Made by a program: the position numbers and the translations under genes. Below, one piece after another: positions 55,223-64,000 of a stretch of 64,000 nucleotides of DNA. The DNA comes from Meghimatium bilineatum (Eukaryota; Mollusca; Gastropoda; Stylommatophora; Philomycidae). The stretch is taken from the NCBI GenBank assembly GCA_034231615.1, contig CM067312.1:1820001-1884000 (forward strand), given 5' to 3'. Under the pieces are notes generated by a model, which did no database searches, had not been told where the DNA came from, and saw only the letters and a program-made list of their open reading frames with translations. The first letter of the stretch is position 1; each line of letters begins with the position of its first letter.

Positions 55223-55224
55223 AC

Positions 55225-55910
55225 AAATGGTCATCATCAATGGAAGAACATACACTTTTAGTGGAGCAATGTTTCATGATAGTCTGGAAGCATGTGAAAA
55301 TCACTGAATATGTTGCCTTGTGATGTAATCCATGATTGACATTGTGTTTGTTAGTCTTCTGATGTTTTGATTTCTGATTCTGTCTCTTATTGTTACGTCG
55401 AGAATTATATGTGGATAAGTCATTTCTGCTGTAACAAGTTTTGTTCTTGGTGTCCATGTTTGACATTAGTAGCATAGTGATGGTATGATGATCGTTTTAT
55501 ATAGTGCAATTTTGGTGTTTATGTTCACATATTTCTGTTTTGAAATAGAAGACATCTTCCCTAAGATCTTGTTACGTTATGTTGCATCTATGCTTGATTT
55601 CTTTGGTGTTTTTCCCATTTCATGATAATGTGCTTCCAAGAGAAGTGAATTCTTTCACCTGTTTAAAATTTGGTCATCGATGAGAATAGTGGAGTTTATT
55701 TCTTTTTTTTCTTGCTATTGATAGTACCTCGGGTTTTTTTTTCTGTGTTTATCTTCATGTTAAAGTCCCTGCACATTGTGCGCAGTCTATTTACATATTG
55801 TTGTAGTTGTTTTTCTGATGTTGCTATTATTACTTGATCGTCTACAAAAAGAAGTTCGCTAAGGAGGCTGTTGAGGTCATCTCATTGGTATTGGTCATTT
55901 TACATATACA
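55225..55910 (-). mobile_element. LINE RT palm relic
   Basis: The minus strand reads LLFVDDQVIIATSEKQLQQY (FVDD catalytic box) with NMKINTEK, then KEFTSLGSTLS, a frame change, TWTPRTKLVTAEM-like and RIRNQNIRRLTNTMSIMDYI. This is the only copy here in which the Y/FxDD box is still readable. It faces the plus-strand LINE at 54496. Confidence 0.78.
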
Positions 55911-55979
55911 ATCGATATATGTGATGAAAAACAAGGGAGAAATAAAACATATGAGCTTTCTCTAGACAAAACATTTTGG

Positions 55980-56200
55980 TTTAAATCAGAAGTTCCTTCA
56001 GCGCCGAATAGCAAAGTGCAGAAACCAGAACTATCTAGTTCCAGCAATGTCATGCTACTGTAATTCGTGCATTTTTTGTGACTCATGGTCATCTCGTCTT
56101 TGATAATTTTTCAGCAAGAGTCTCTCTTGGTCTTCCTATCTTTATTTTATTATCTGGTACACATCCGGCAGGACTTGGTAATTCTGGTATAATGTTGCAC
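55980..56200 (-). mobile_element. LINE C-terminal fragment
   Basis: The minus strand reads KIGRPRETLAEKLSKT and a decayed VSALCYSALKE end block. Same family as 12904-13985. Confidence 0.6.
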
Positions 56201-56369
56201 TGTAATTCCTTCCTTCGGGGGCTAAACATACATTCATACACCACCCCCACCCCACCAATCCATTACACATCTCTATGTTATTGAGACCCGATATGAGTCC
56301 GGGGTGTGCTGGCACAGAACAACCAGAAAAGATGGTGTGTGTCTCAACAACACAGTTGTAATATATTCT

Positions 56370-56475
56370 ATTGAAAATACAAAATATAGTCTGAAATGGT
56401 TCGGCCACTTAATAAGAATGAGCCCATATTGGCCACCAAGAGGCAGAAGAAGATGAGTTGAAGGAGTTACCAACG
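56370..56475 (+). mobile_element. small LINE C-terminal fragment
   Basis: The plus strand reads LKWFGHLIRMSPYWPPRGRR with a stop after the basic block. Confidence 0.55.
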
Positions 56476-56509
56476 TTCTGAGAAGTCACAGTATTATGTT
56501 TCTTATTCT

Positions 56510-56640
56510 TATATTCGAATGTTTCCATGATGTTCTCCCTTTCTTCTATACATCTACACATGAAAGGCATCAGTTTTGTCTTCTAATTATTTGTTCATTG
56601 TCCAGATCTCTGAACCATAAATCACTATATAATAGATGTG
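56510..56640 (-). mobile_element. small LINE RT fragment
   Basis: Minus-strand pieces match the 5' part of 892-1310 (gaatgtttccatgatgttct, ttctatacatctacacatga aaggcatcag). Confidence 0.5.
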
Positions 56641-57789
56641 GCATTTTATCATTCTCATTTTTAGTGTTTTTGTAATTTGTTTAGATGTTAATATTTTCCT
56701 CGTGTCATCGAAGGTATTTTTAGCTATTCCTATTCCCTTTTAACTTCTGTTTCACATAAGCCGTCATTTATGATTATGTGTCCGTGATATCGGTAACGTT
56801 CTACTTGTTGTAGATGTTTATCTAATAAGCTGCATATAATATGAAATAAGTTCCACAAACGTCACTTAGCTATATTTATGCAAACATGTATGTGATAGAA
56901 GGTACATTTTTAAAATTTTCATAAAGTGGCATAAATATACAAATGGTCGTAATATGAATTTAATTTCTCTCAACAATTTGCCTCTCATAAGACTTATATG
57001 GCAACCCTGGATTAGATTCAGTGCGGCCAGTGCAAACAAATTGGGAAAATCCAAATCGTGGAAAATTAGTATGTAACGCGTGATGCGACCGCATATCAGC
57101 AACATAACACGGGATGGAACTGGTAAATAAACTCTCTCACCCCTCCCCAAATACACATACACACACTTCTTAAAATATACCTCTTATTGTGAGGCACTCA
57201 CTTTTCAACCGCGATGTTAGTCTGTATCTGACTAAATCATTTTGGTCTATAGCAGACTAATTCTTTAAAAAAAATAGTGGACGTCACGATTCTAATAATC
57301 CTGCAACCACGACCTCCGGAATAATATATTGCACACGATAATGTCATGTCAGCACACAAATAAATCATGTGATTTGAAAATTTGGAAGAAAATGGGCCGT
57401 CTATTGGGTATAAGGTTTTGCCAGGAGAGTCGCGGATGTAGCCAATATATCTAAGAAATTGCAGACTAAATACACACAAGATTGGTATTTTTTTTTAAAG
57501 TATGACTTTTAAAATATGAGTGTTTTAAAATATGAGTGTTTTAAAATATGAGTGTTTTAAATGTTTCTTAACATCAAGTTTTAAAGGCAAGACTAGACAA
57601 CTCTAGGGACATAAAGAGGTTCAGTGTCTGCCTTCTAATCCTTTTGTGATAGTGCTAGCACTTTTTAAAGGGACATTTTATATTTCTTATTTGTGAATGT
57701 TTAGGACGACGTCACTATGGTTGACACGGTGGGTGGTAGTTCATGAGTTCACCTCTCTTTTGGAGAGGCACGCTACTTTGAGACAGGGG
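56641..57789. other. unassigned AT-rich sequence
   Basis: No gene supported. Contains three copies of a 17-base aaaatatgagtgttttaa unit at 57510-57560. Confidence 0.4.
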
Positions 57790-58335
57790 TCAACAAAGAC
57801 CAATTAGGTTGTCAGGACATACATGTACCACCATAAAATATTAGAGGTAAAAAAGTCTCCCATGTTAGCATTATTGAGGACAAGGTTGCTATTACAAGAT
57901 TGAAGGTAGTTAGAATTGTTGTGCGTGAGATTTTAGACAGGGTCGAGGGAATGGGGAGAAAGATATATAAGAAACGGGAAGTATCAGCATGCATACCAAG
58001 TTTTATCTGCCGTAGAATGTCCGGAGAATTTCCCATGAGAATGTCCGGAATGAAACCATTATCAGAAACATCACGATCAGATACTTCATGTCATGTTTTT
58101 AAAAATCAGGCATGGGCAGTAACTCAACTACCATAATTGAAAAAAAATCGTCGATGGTGTTCCGTAGTTTGAGATAATTATTTTCATAAATATAAAGTAT
58201 CGGTGGGCTCCAGAGCCCGAAAGGGGAGTAAACAATAGTAATACTAAGAGAGCAAATAAGGAGATTATAGGGTGAATTTTGTTTGTTATCCAATATAGGA
58301 ACAAAGTGACGCAGAAGCCATGCTGAAATTCGATG
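57790..58335 (-). other. hydrophobic minus-strand readings, possible decayed receptor fragment
   Basis: Two minus-strand readings in succession (58099-58293 and 57812-58036) are rich in hydrophobic segments, such as NLLICSLSITIVYSPFGLW and NLVIATLSSIMLTW. This vaguely recalls transmembrane helices of a GPCR. No diagnostic motif (DRY, NPxxY) is present, so this stays a weak guess. Confidence 0.15.
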
Positions 58336-58339
58336 TTAA

Positions 58340-58445
58340 TTCAAAATGCACAGATATCGCATCAAAGCTGTAAACAATGACACAATACATTCCGGACTAC
58401 ATCCTGCTGATATGCAGGAGTTTGAGAACGAATGTAAAAGAAGAA
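58340..58445 (+). mobile_element. SINE family S1, copy 3 (body only)
   Basis: gcacagatatcgcatcaaag, ctgtaaacaatgacacaata, ggactacatcctgctgatat, gcaggagtttgagaacgaat match the SINE at 11785-11912. It ends in gtaaaagaagaag like copy 2. Confidence 0.6.
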
Positions 58446-59651
58446 GGGTAGTAACTCATAAAACTATAATTGAAAAATTATTCGATGCCGTACCTTACTT
58501 AACGCTGGCGAATTCATTTTACAAATATACAATGACCCAATTATTTACATACACATTTAATCATCTGTTTCTGATATATCTACGCATTTGTAACACACAC
58601 ATTTAATCATCTGTTTTACGTTTATTTACTTATCTTTTACATACATTTACTGATCTGTTTTACAGTTCACGCACATTTACTGATCTGCTTTACACTTTAC
58701 ACATATTTATCCTTCTGTCTTACATGTACATATATTTATTGACAAGATTGACAAGACAAGATACATTGACAAGATACATTGACAAGATACATTATGTGTC
58801 CGTCACGGACATCATACGGAAATATATATATACAAGCAAGCTTCTGAATTTTTATGGATTATTGAGAATGTATTACAATCTCAAATCAATGACATCAGCA
58901 ATAACATCAGCAATAACATCAGCAATGACATCAGCAATGTCAATACAATGAAATATTTGCAAATGCTTGCGAAGCGAAATGTTTGCAAAGACATGAACAT
59001 GCAAAAAAACTTTTTGACTTGTGGGAAATAGCACAGCAATATTTTGCCTTCTGAACAATATCACAAAATAAAATAAAAACATGTTAACATGTGTTGGACA
59101 CAAATAAAGGCAATGGGGATTCGATAGATACAGTTTAGATGGGCGGTTCTCATGAATAATAACAAGAGATGCTGTCAGAACGATAATCGACATTTAATAT
59201 TGAAAAACTATAAAATACCACAGGATTGAGCAGGACAGCCTGCCTAGATCCGACAGGAATAACAGATCATGAGTGAGGACAATTTGTGTACGCAGGACAA
59301 GTCGCATATAGAAGTAAGATATGCTTTCTAAGGGCAAAGAAACAAAATAGTTGTGTGTGCCTATATGGACATTCTAAAAGTGCAGATTTTCCTAGAATTA
59401 TATCAAATAATTATGGAGCAATGGTTTGAGACTGTTCATGAACTTCTGATTGAACTATACGACAATCGATAACAAGTTAGACTGCTGTAAAACTGTATAG
59501 TAATAGTACGTACGTAAAATACAAGGTGGTTCAGTGTTTACAATGGGCACACAGACACAAAAAAGGACAGTTTGTTCATACATTGTAAACACTGAATGCT
59601 CTTGTGTTTTGCGTGAGTACTAAATGTACTCTAGAATATTCTAATCTTCTA
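58446..59651. other. unassigned sequence, 3' flank of DUF229 paralog 2
   Basis: Degenerate repeats of catttaatcatctgttttac (58555-58700), tacattgacaaga x3 (58760-58795) and catcagcaataa x4 (58890-58940). No gene supported. The 3' flank is not similar to that of paralog 1. Confidence 0.45.
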
Positions 59652-61646
59652 TTAAAGACAAAAGCAAAATTTCTTCAAGTCTGAGTTGCTAACACATATC
59701 GACTGATCACTGTAGGAGTTGACGCGGCTGATAGCACCGCCGGGTTTGTAGGTGTTTAACTCGGGATCATAAACAAGTGTTGCTTCAAACTGACCCAAAC
59801 CTGGGAGTGTGGTCAAAGTTATTTGATACACGATGGGGGCTGATGATTTATTTCCGTATACAACAACTCTATTGATAACGTCGTGGAAACTGTCTGAAAA
59901 TCTAAGAACGTTATCGTTTGGCTGCATTTCCACAATATCCGAGACTGCCTTGAGTTGTAACTTAGCACATATGTGTGAGACGGGTGATAATTGTTTGTTG
60001 ATATGACTGACCACAGCCTGGGCAATCTGATTAGCCAGCTCGCTTGTTGTTGCAAGCTTTTTCTGTTCTAGACAGAGACACCAATGGGGTAAGATCTCCG
60101 CGTGCTCGCATGTCCGTTGAGAGGGCACTTCTCTCAACAAACTAATACCTCTACTTTTGATATCAGCTTTTCTATCCTGTCCATCAAAGTAGAGAATATC
60201 TTTTAATGTTTCGTAAATATCAAAAGGAGTGGTCAGTCTTCGGGAATTTGTTCTCAAATTTTTTACTAAAGCAGGGTACTTGATGTGGAAACTAGGTGGA
60301 AAGATGAGATACATAAGCGGCAATCTCTCCTCTACTTTTCCGATATACGAAGCTCGCATTTCACCAAAACGATAGCCATGATCGCTGTATAGAATCATAA
60401 CCGTATTGTTAAAATGGCCTTCTTCTTTGAATCGTTTTAAAAATTTCAAGTAGGCAAAATCGGCTGAACCTACCATCTCCATATTGTCATGTGTCAGCCT
60501 CGTTATGAATGTAAAACCAAAATGAGGCTTGTCCCTGAAGACACGAGAAAAGTCTGTGACATAATCCAGTAACATGGAGGTCTCCAGTCTGTCAGCAACA
60601 CAGTGGTGATTCTTGCTCCAGACAGCTTTATGTTTCTCCATGGCAATCGCCAGTGGTCGGTTGTAATAATCCGCTGGGGGCGTATGAAAACCTTCTTTGC
60701 CGTAGACAAAAATACTGATGGCTGGAGCATCCTCGGCGTATAATGTTCGATAACCGGCTTTACTGAAATTCTTCCACAAAAAATTATACTTATCAAAAGG
60801 TTCTTTAGCTAATGTTTCATTCCAACCGATTTCGTTGACAAATTTCCCGACCATCATGGGAACAATGTTCACAAATGTGTTATCGGCAACCTTGTTGTAT
60901 GCTGACATTTCAAATGCTTTCAGTTCGTTGTGAAGAAATCTCCTCGTTTGTTGCATTTGGCGAATGAAATGTAATCTTGACACAGAATCTACACCAATCA
61001 TATGAACATTGTAAACCTCTTTGGGATCGTTTTTCTTAATGTGTTGTTTGTAGTTGTAATCGCCTCTATGTTCTACGCTTTCTTTGTGAGTAACCGCTGC
61101 ATGGAAGTTTGTGGATATCTTTCCATCACTTTGACTGTAACAATATATCCGCATAAACTCATCTTCTGGGGGCAGTAGAATGTCGTGGTCAAAAGGCTTG
61201 CTTAGGTCACCATACAAAAATGAAAAATCGCTGTTACTTTCACTTCGTCTGATCGGCTGGTACTGACAGTATTTGAAATCGCCCCCAAAATGTGTCTGGA
61301 TGTACGTGCGGTTAAGTCTCAGAACTGATCCTTGTATATAAGTTATCGATCCCGGCTGTTGACATAACATTTCACCTCGTCGTCTCAGGTGTTGCATGAT
61401 CGAGGGATCAAATGGATCGATGTCTGGGATTTTGCAGTCAGGTGTGTCTAGTAAGAATCCACGTTTTGAAGAGTATCGAAGAGACTGCTCGTGCCACACC
61501 CCCGCCTCGCCCAGGTGAAGCTGAGAAGGTTCAAGCAATAGCACCGATTTCGTGCGGGTAATTACCACCAAAAATGTGAACATTGACACACAGGACAAAA
61601 TGAAGAGATATTTCAGTCGAGTTGCTTTTCTGACCGCCATTTCCAT
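59652..61646 (-). CDS. DUF229 family membrane protein, paralog 2
   Basis: A 664-residue uninterrupted reading from the ATG at 61646 (MEMAVRKATRLKYL). An upstream in-frame ATG at 61682 lies beyond a strong acceptor (ATCTTTTTTTTCAG| before 61662) and is therefore intronic. One transmembrane anchor lies at about residues 13-31, followed by the DUF229 domain with the same GVDSVSR, THDNM and YSDHG motifs as paralog 1 and the same C-terminal Cys cluster. The two proteins differ by only about ten residues across the central 385 residues but strongly at the N-terminus and in the last 70 residues. Same strand and about 18 kb upstream (in gene direction) of paralog 1, so a tandem duplication. The duplication is old judging by the ends, and the core was homogenised later. 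The predicted role is a lumenal or extracellular phosphatase/sulfatase-fold enzyme of unknown substrate. Confidence 0.93.
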   Translation of the reverse strand: MEMAVRKATRLKYLFILSCVSMFTFLVVITRTKSVLLLEPSQLHLGEAGVWHEQSLRYSSKRGFLLDTPDCKIPDIDPFDPSIMQHLRRRGEMLCQQPGSITYIQGSVLRLNRTYIQTHFGGDFKYCQYQPIRRSESNSDFSFLYGDLSKPFDHDILLPPEDEFMRIYCYSQSDGKISTNFHAAVTHKESVEHRGDYNYKQHIKKNDPKEVYNVHMIGVDSVSRLHFIRQMQQTRRFLHNELKAFEMSAYNKVADNTFVNIVPMMVGKFVNEIGWNETLAKEPFDKYNFLWKNFSKAGYRTLYAEDAPAISIFVYGKEGFHTPPADYYNRPLAIAMEKHKAVWSKNHHCVADRLETSMLLDYVTDFSRVFRDKPHFGFTFITRLTHDNMEMVGSADFAYLKFLKRFKEEGHFNNTVMILYSDHGYRFGEMRASYIGKVEERLPLMYLIFPPSFHIKYPALVKNLRTNSRRLTTPFDIYETLKDILYFDGQDRKADIKSRGISLLREVPSQRTCEHAEILPHWCLCLEQKKLATTSELANQIAQAVVSHINKQLSPVSHICAKLQLKAVSDIVEMQPNDNVLRFSDSFHDVINRVVVYGNKSSAPIVYQITLTTLPGLGQFEATLVYDPELNTYKPGGAISRVNSYSDQSICVSNSDLKKFCFCL

Positions 61647-61780
61647 TCCAGATCTGTCTGATCTGAAAAAAAAGATACACAACTATTACAATCAATTCAT
61701 GTCCTTCATTATAGCGTGTTCAAATCAACTGATTCATGTACATTACAATCAAATTACTCAAATCAATTAAATAATTTACA
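61647..61780 (-). promoter_or_regulatory. 5' UTR intron of DUF229 paralog 2
   Basis: 16 bases of UTR, then the acceptor TTTTTTTTCAG at 61663-61673. Both paralogs share an intron just upstream of the start codon. The leader exon was not found. Confidence 0.45.
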
Positions 61781-61915
61781 TTATTTTAAGATTGTTCCAT
61801 CAACTAGATAAAGTACATCACTATACGATTGCTCCATCAACTAGATAAAGTACATCACTATAAGATTGCTCCATCAACTAGATAAAGTACATCACTATAA
61901 GATTGCTCCATCAAC
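61781..61915. repeat. 37-bp minisatellite
   Basis: Three and a half copies of a 37-bp unit containing gattgctccatcaactagat and aaagtacatcactata, upstream of DUF229 paralog 2. Confidence 0.92.
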
Positions 61916-61924
61916 AAATTAATG

Positions 61925-63185
61925 CACATCTCTCTTTCTCTCTGCGCTTCTATATTTCTCTCATCCTCTCTGTATTTCTCTCTCTCCCATCCTCGTTCTC
62001 TATCCCATCCCCTCTTTTTTCTCTCTCATTCTCTCTTTTATCATCTCTCCACTCATCTACTTCTCTCTCCTTAACAATTTCTTTACATTCTTCTAACTTG
62101 CTCTCCTCCTTTCTTTATCTCCCCTAATTTCTCTTCCTTCTTCTCTCCATCAGCTATTTCCTTCCCTCTCTCTTTCTCTCCCCCATCATCTTTTTCCCCT
62201 CCTTTCTATACCCCTTTCTTCTCTACCTCCTCTATTCTCATTTCTCTTTCTCTATCCCGTTTTCTCTCTTTATCTTCCCTCATCTCTCCTCTCTCTCTCT
62301 TCTCATATCTCTTACCTCTCATCTATATTTCTCTCTATATTTCTCTCTTTCTCTTGTTCTCTCTTTCTCTTGTTCTCTCTCTCTTGTTCTCTCTTTCTCT
62401 TGTTCTCTCTTTTTCTTGTTCTCTCTTGTTCTCTCTTTCTCTTGTTCTCTCTCTCTTGTTCTCTCTTTCTCTTGTTCTCTCTCTTCTACCTTCTCCCTCT
62501 TTCTTCTCTCTCCCGTCATCTCTCTACCTCTGCTTTCTCTCCCCTTTCTCACTGTCTTTCTCTTCTATCGCCCCTTCTCTTTCTCTCTTTTCTCTCTCCC
62601 CTCATCTCTCTTTCTCTCTTTCTCTCTTTTCTCTCTCCCCTCATCTCTCTTTCCTCTATGTCCCTTCATTTCTCTTTCTCCCCTCATATGACTTTCTCTC
62701 ACTCCCAGTTTCACTCTCCTCACCTCTCTTTCATTCTTTTCTTCCTTCTCTTTTCTTACTTTCTCTCTCTCTTCCCTCTCCTAATCTTTCATAGTCCCTT
62801 TATCTCATATTATCTTTCTCATCTCTCTCCCTCATCTTTCTTTCTCTCTCTTCTCTCGATTTTTTCGCTTTCTGTCTCTCCCAGATCTCCTTTTATCTTT
62901 CATTTTTCACTTCCTATCTTTCTCTCTCTTCTATCTCCCCTCCAGTATGTCTCTCTTCTCTTTCCCTCTCATCTCTCTTAAATCTTTTCTTTCCTTATCT
63001 CTCTTCTCTTTAACATCGTCTCTATCCACTCCTTTTCTCTACTCTTACTCCCATTTTCTCTTTCCACACATCTCTCTCCACTTTTCTCACTTTCTCTCAC
63101 CCATTTTTTTCACTTCAACTCTCACTCTTTCTCCCACTTCTCTCTCTCTCCTCGCCTTCTTTCTTCCGCTTCTCTCTCCTCCCTA

Positions 63186-63210
<25 letters not shown>
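61925..63210. repeat. 1.3-kb polypyrimidine tract (TCTC/TTTC-rich)
   Basis: Almost uninterrupted C/T sequence on the plus strand built of tctctttctctt and ctctcccctcatctct words. Within it, at about 62340-62480, ttctctctttctcttg-type units repeat about nine times. The long plus-strand readings (Ser/Leu/Phe/Pro-rich) are compositional artefacts. Such asymmetric strands can form triplex (H-DNA). Confidence 0.93.
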
Positions 63211-63218
<8 letters not shown>

Positions 63219-63279
63219 GATTTCATATATTTGTAAAATTAATTCATTCAAAATTCATCTTACCGATATCATAGTTTCT

Positions 63280-63500
63280 CCACTCCTCTTACACAATATA
63301 TAAATATTTCTCCACTACTGTTATACCAATACATATATATTTCTATACTACTGTTATACCAATACATATATATTTGTCCACTTCTCTTATACCGATACAT
63401 ACATATTTCTACAATCATCTTACACCCATGTCTCCAATAATCTTACATCGATAAATACACATCTTCCAATAAGCTTACACCGCACATGCCCTATTTCTAC
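63280..63500. repeat. degenerate ~33-bp repeat
   Basis: Five or so diverged copies of a unit with tataccaatacatatatatt and tctccactact. Confidence 0.7.
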
Positions 63501-63659
63501 AATCATGTTGTTGATATCGTACCGCTACAATCATTTACATTTACTAATACATTCTAATAATATATACTAATACATTTATGAATATAGTCTGTCAAAATGG
63601 TCGCTGACGTTGACTGATACTGACGTCTCACAGATTTGCAACACAAAATCATTATATGA
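63501..63659. other. spacer
   Basis: AT-rich, no feature recognised. Confidence 0.3.
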
Positions 63660-64000
63660 AAGCGTGGATCAGCCTATGCAGTGAATAATTGCATCACCCT
63701 TTAACTCTTATCAAACTACGCAGTGAATAATTGGAACATCATTTTATTCTTATCAGCCTACGCAGTGAATAATTGGAACACCCTTTAACTCTTATCAAAC
63801 TACGCAGTGAATAATTGGAACATCCTTTTATTCTTATCAGCATACGCAGTGAATAATTGGAACATCCTTTTATTCTTATCAGCCTACGCAGTGAATAATT
63901 GGAACACCCTTTAACTCTTATCAAACTACGCAGTGAATAATTGGAACATCCTTTTATTCTTATCAGCCTACGCAGTGAATAATTGGAACATCCTTTTATT
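63660..64000. repeat. 42-bp minisatellite, truncated by window end
   Basis: Eight copies of a ~42-bp unit sharing acgcagtgaataattggaac. Two types are interleaved: atccttttattcttatcagc and accctttaactcttatcaaa. Their roughly alternating order suggests a two-unit higher-order repeat. Confidence 0.94.

Noticed and set aside
58050..58105. Another signal-peptide exon on the minus strand (MKYLIVMFLIMVS)
   Set aside because: Hydrophobic start is good, but there is no acceptable donor site in phase and the reading closes after about 28 codons.
57812..58293. Seven-transmembrane receptor gene
   Set aside because: Only hydrophobicity supports it; no DRY or NPxxY motif, and there are stops between the pieces.
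59652..61682. Start of DUF229 paralog 2 at the upstream ATG (MCIFFFRSDRSG)
   Set aside because: A strong splice acceptor lies between that ATG and the MEMAVRK start, and paralog 1 starts at the equivalent place. The upstream codons are intron.
62319..63303. Ser/Leu/Phe-rich membrane-like proteins and an Arg/Glu-rich protein on the other strand
   Set aside because: Compositional consequence of the pyrimidine tract; no initiation or domain evidence.

Overview
The window reads as nuclear DNA of an animal, most likely a mollusc (inference). There are no operons or bacterial signals. Introns with GT/AG borders can be seen, tandem repeats occupy roughly a quarter of the sequence, and dozens of decayed LINE, SINE and Penelope-like relics are scattered on both strands. 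The LINE tails (RT C-termini with GRPRETL-type motifs, RNase H domains, terminal C2H2 fingers) and the pair of DUF229 genes fit what is familiar from lophotrochozoan genomes, but I cannot name a species.

Two intact protein-coding genes are certain. They are same-strand paralogs of the DUF229 family (alkaline-phosphatase/sulfatase-like fold, type II membrane topology) at 39717-41705 and 59652-61646, both on the minus strand. Each has an uninterrupted coding region preceded by a splice acceptor a few tens of bases or less upstream of the start codon. A block of about 1.16 kb covering their catalytic core is about 98.6% identical at a constant offset of 19,932 bases, while the N-terminal 200 residues and the last 70 residues are much more diverged. 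This looks like recent gene conversion.

A third, previously unsuspected gene is proposed on the minus strand. A short signal-peptide exon with TATA-like box and GTAAGT donor lies at 19671-19707, and a terminal exon at 14518-14648 carries a cysteine-rich ShK-type domain. The intron phases match (phase 1), and the junction completes a plausible signal-peptidase site, giving a secreted peptide of about 55 residues with a 5-kb intron full of transposon debris. Another ShK-like exon, symmetric phase 1-1 and 111 bases long, lies at 2620-2730 on the same strand.

The rest is repeat landscape. 0-12 kb holds minisatellites (34, 30, 33, 28, 32, 25, 21, 40, 38/33 bp units), a degenerate AAC(T/C) tract, a LINE endonuclease relic and a tRNA-derived SINE. 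12-19 kb holds LINE RT and RNase H relics and long TA/TC microsatellites. 19-26 kb holds LINE tails, SINE heads, a Penelope-like GIY-YIG relic and minisatellites. 26-39 kb is dominated by large homogenised arrays (18, 28, 47, 29, 27, 27, 13, 40 bp units). 42-46 kb holds the 30/26-bp array of nearly 2.7 kb. 46-57 kb is a dense patchwork of nested LINE pieces plus a compound CA/CG satellite. 61.9-63.2 kb is a pyrimidine tract, and the window ends inside a 42-bp array.

A recurring theme is that several minisatellites appear to have been born inside transposon sequence. In four or more cases an unexpanded relative of the parent sequence is present elsewhere in the window. Protein translations that run through the arrays are artefacts of unit lengths divisible by three and are not annotated as genes.
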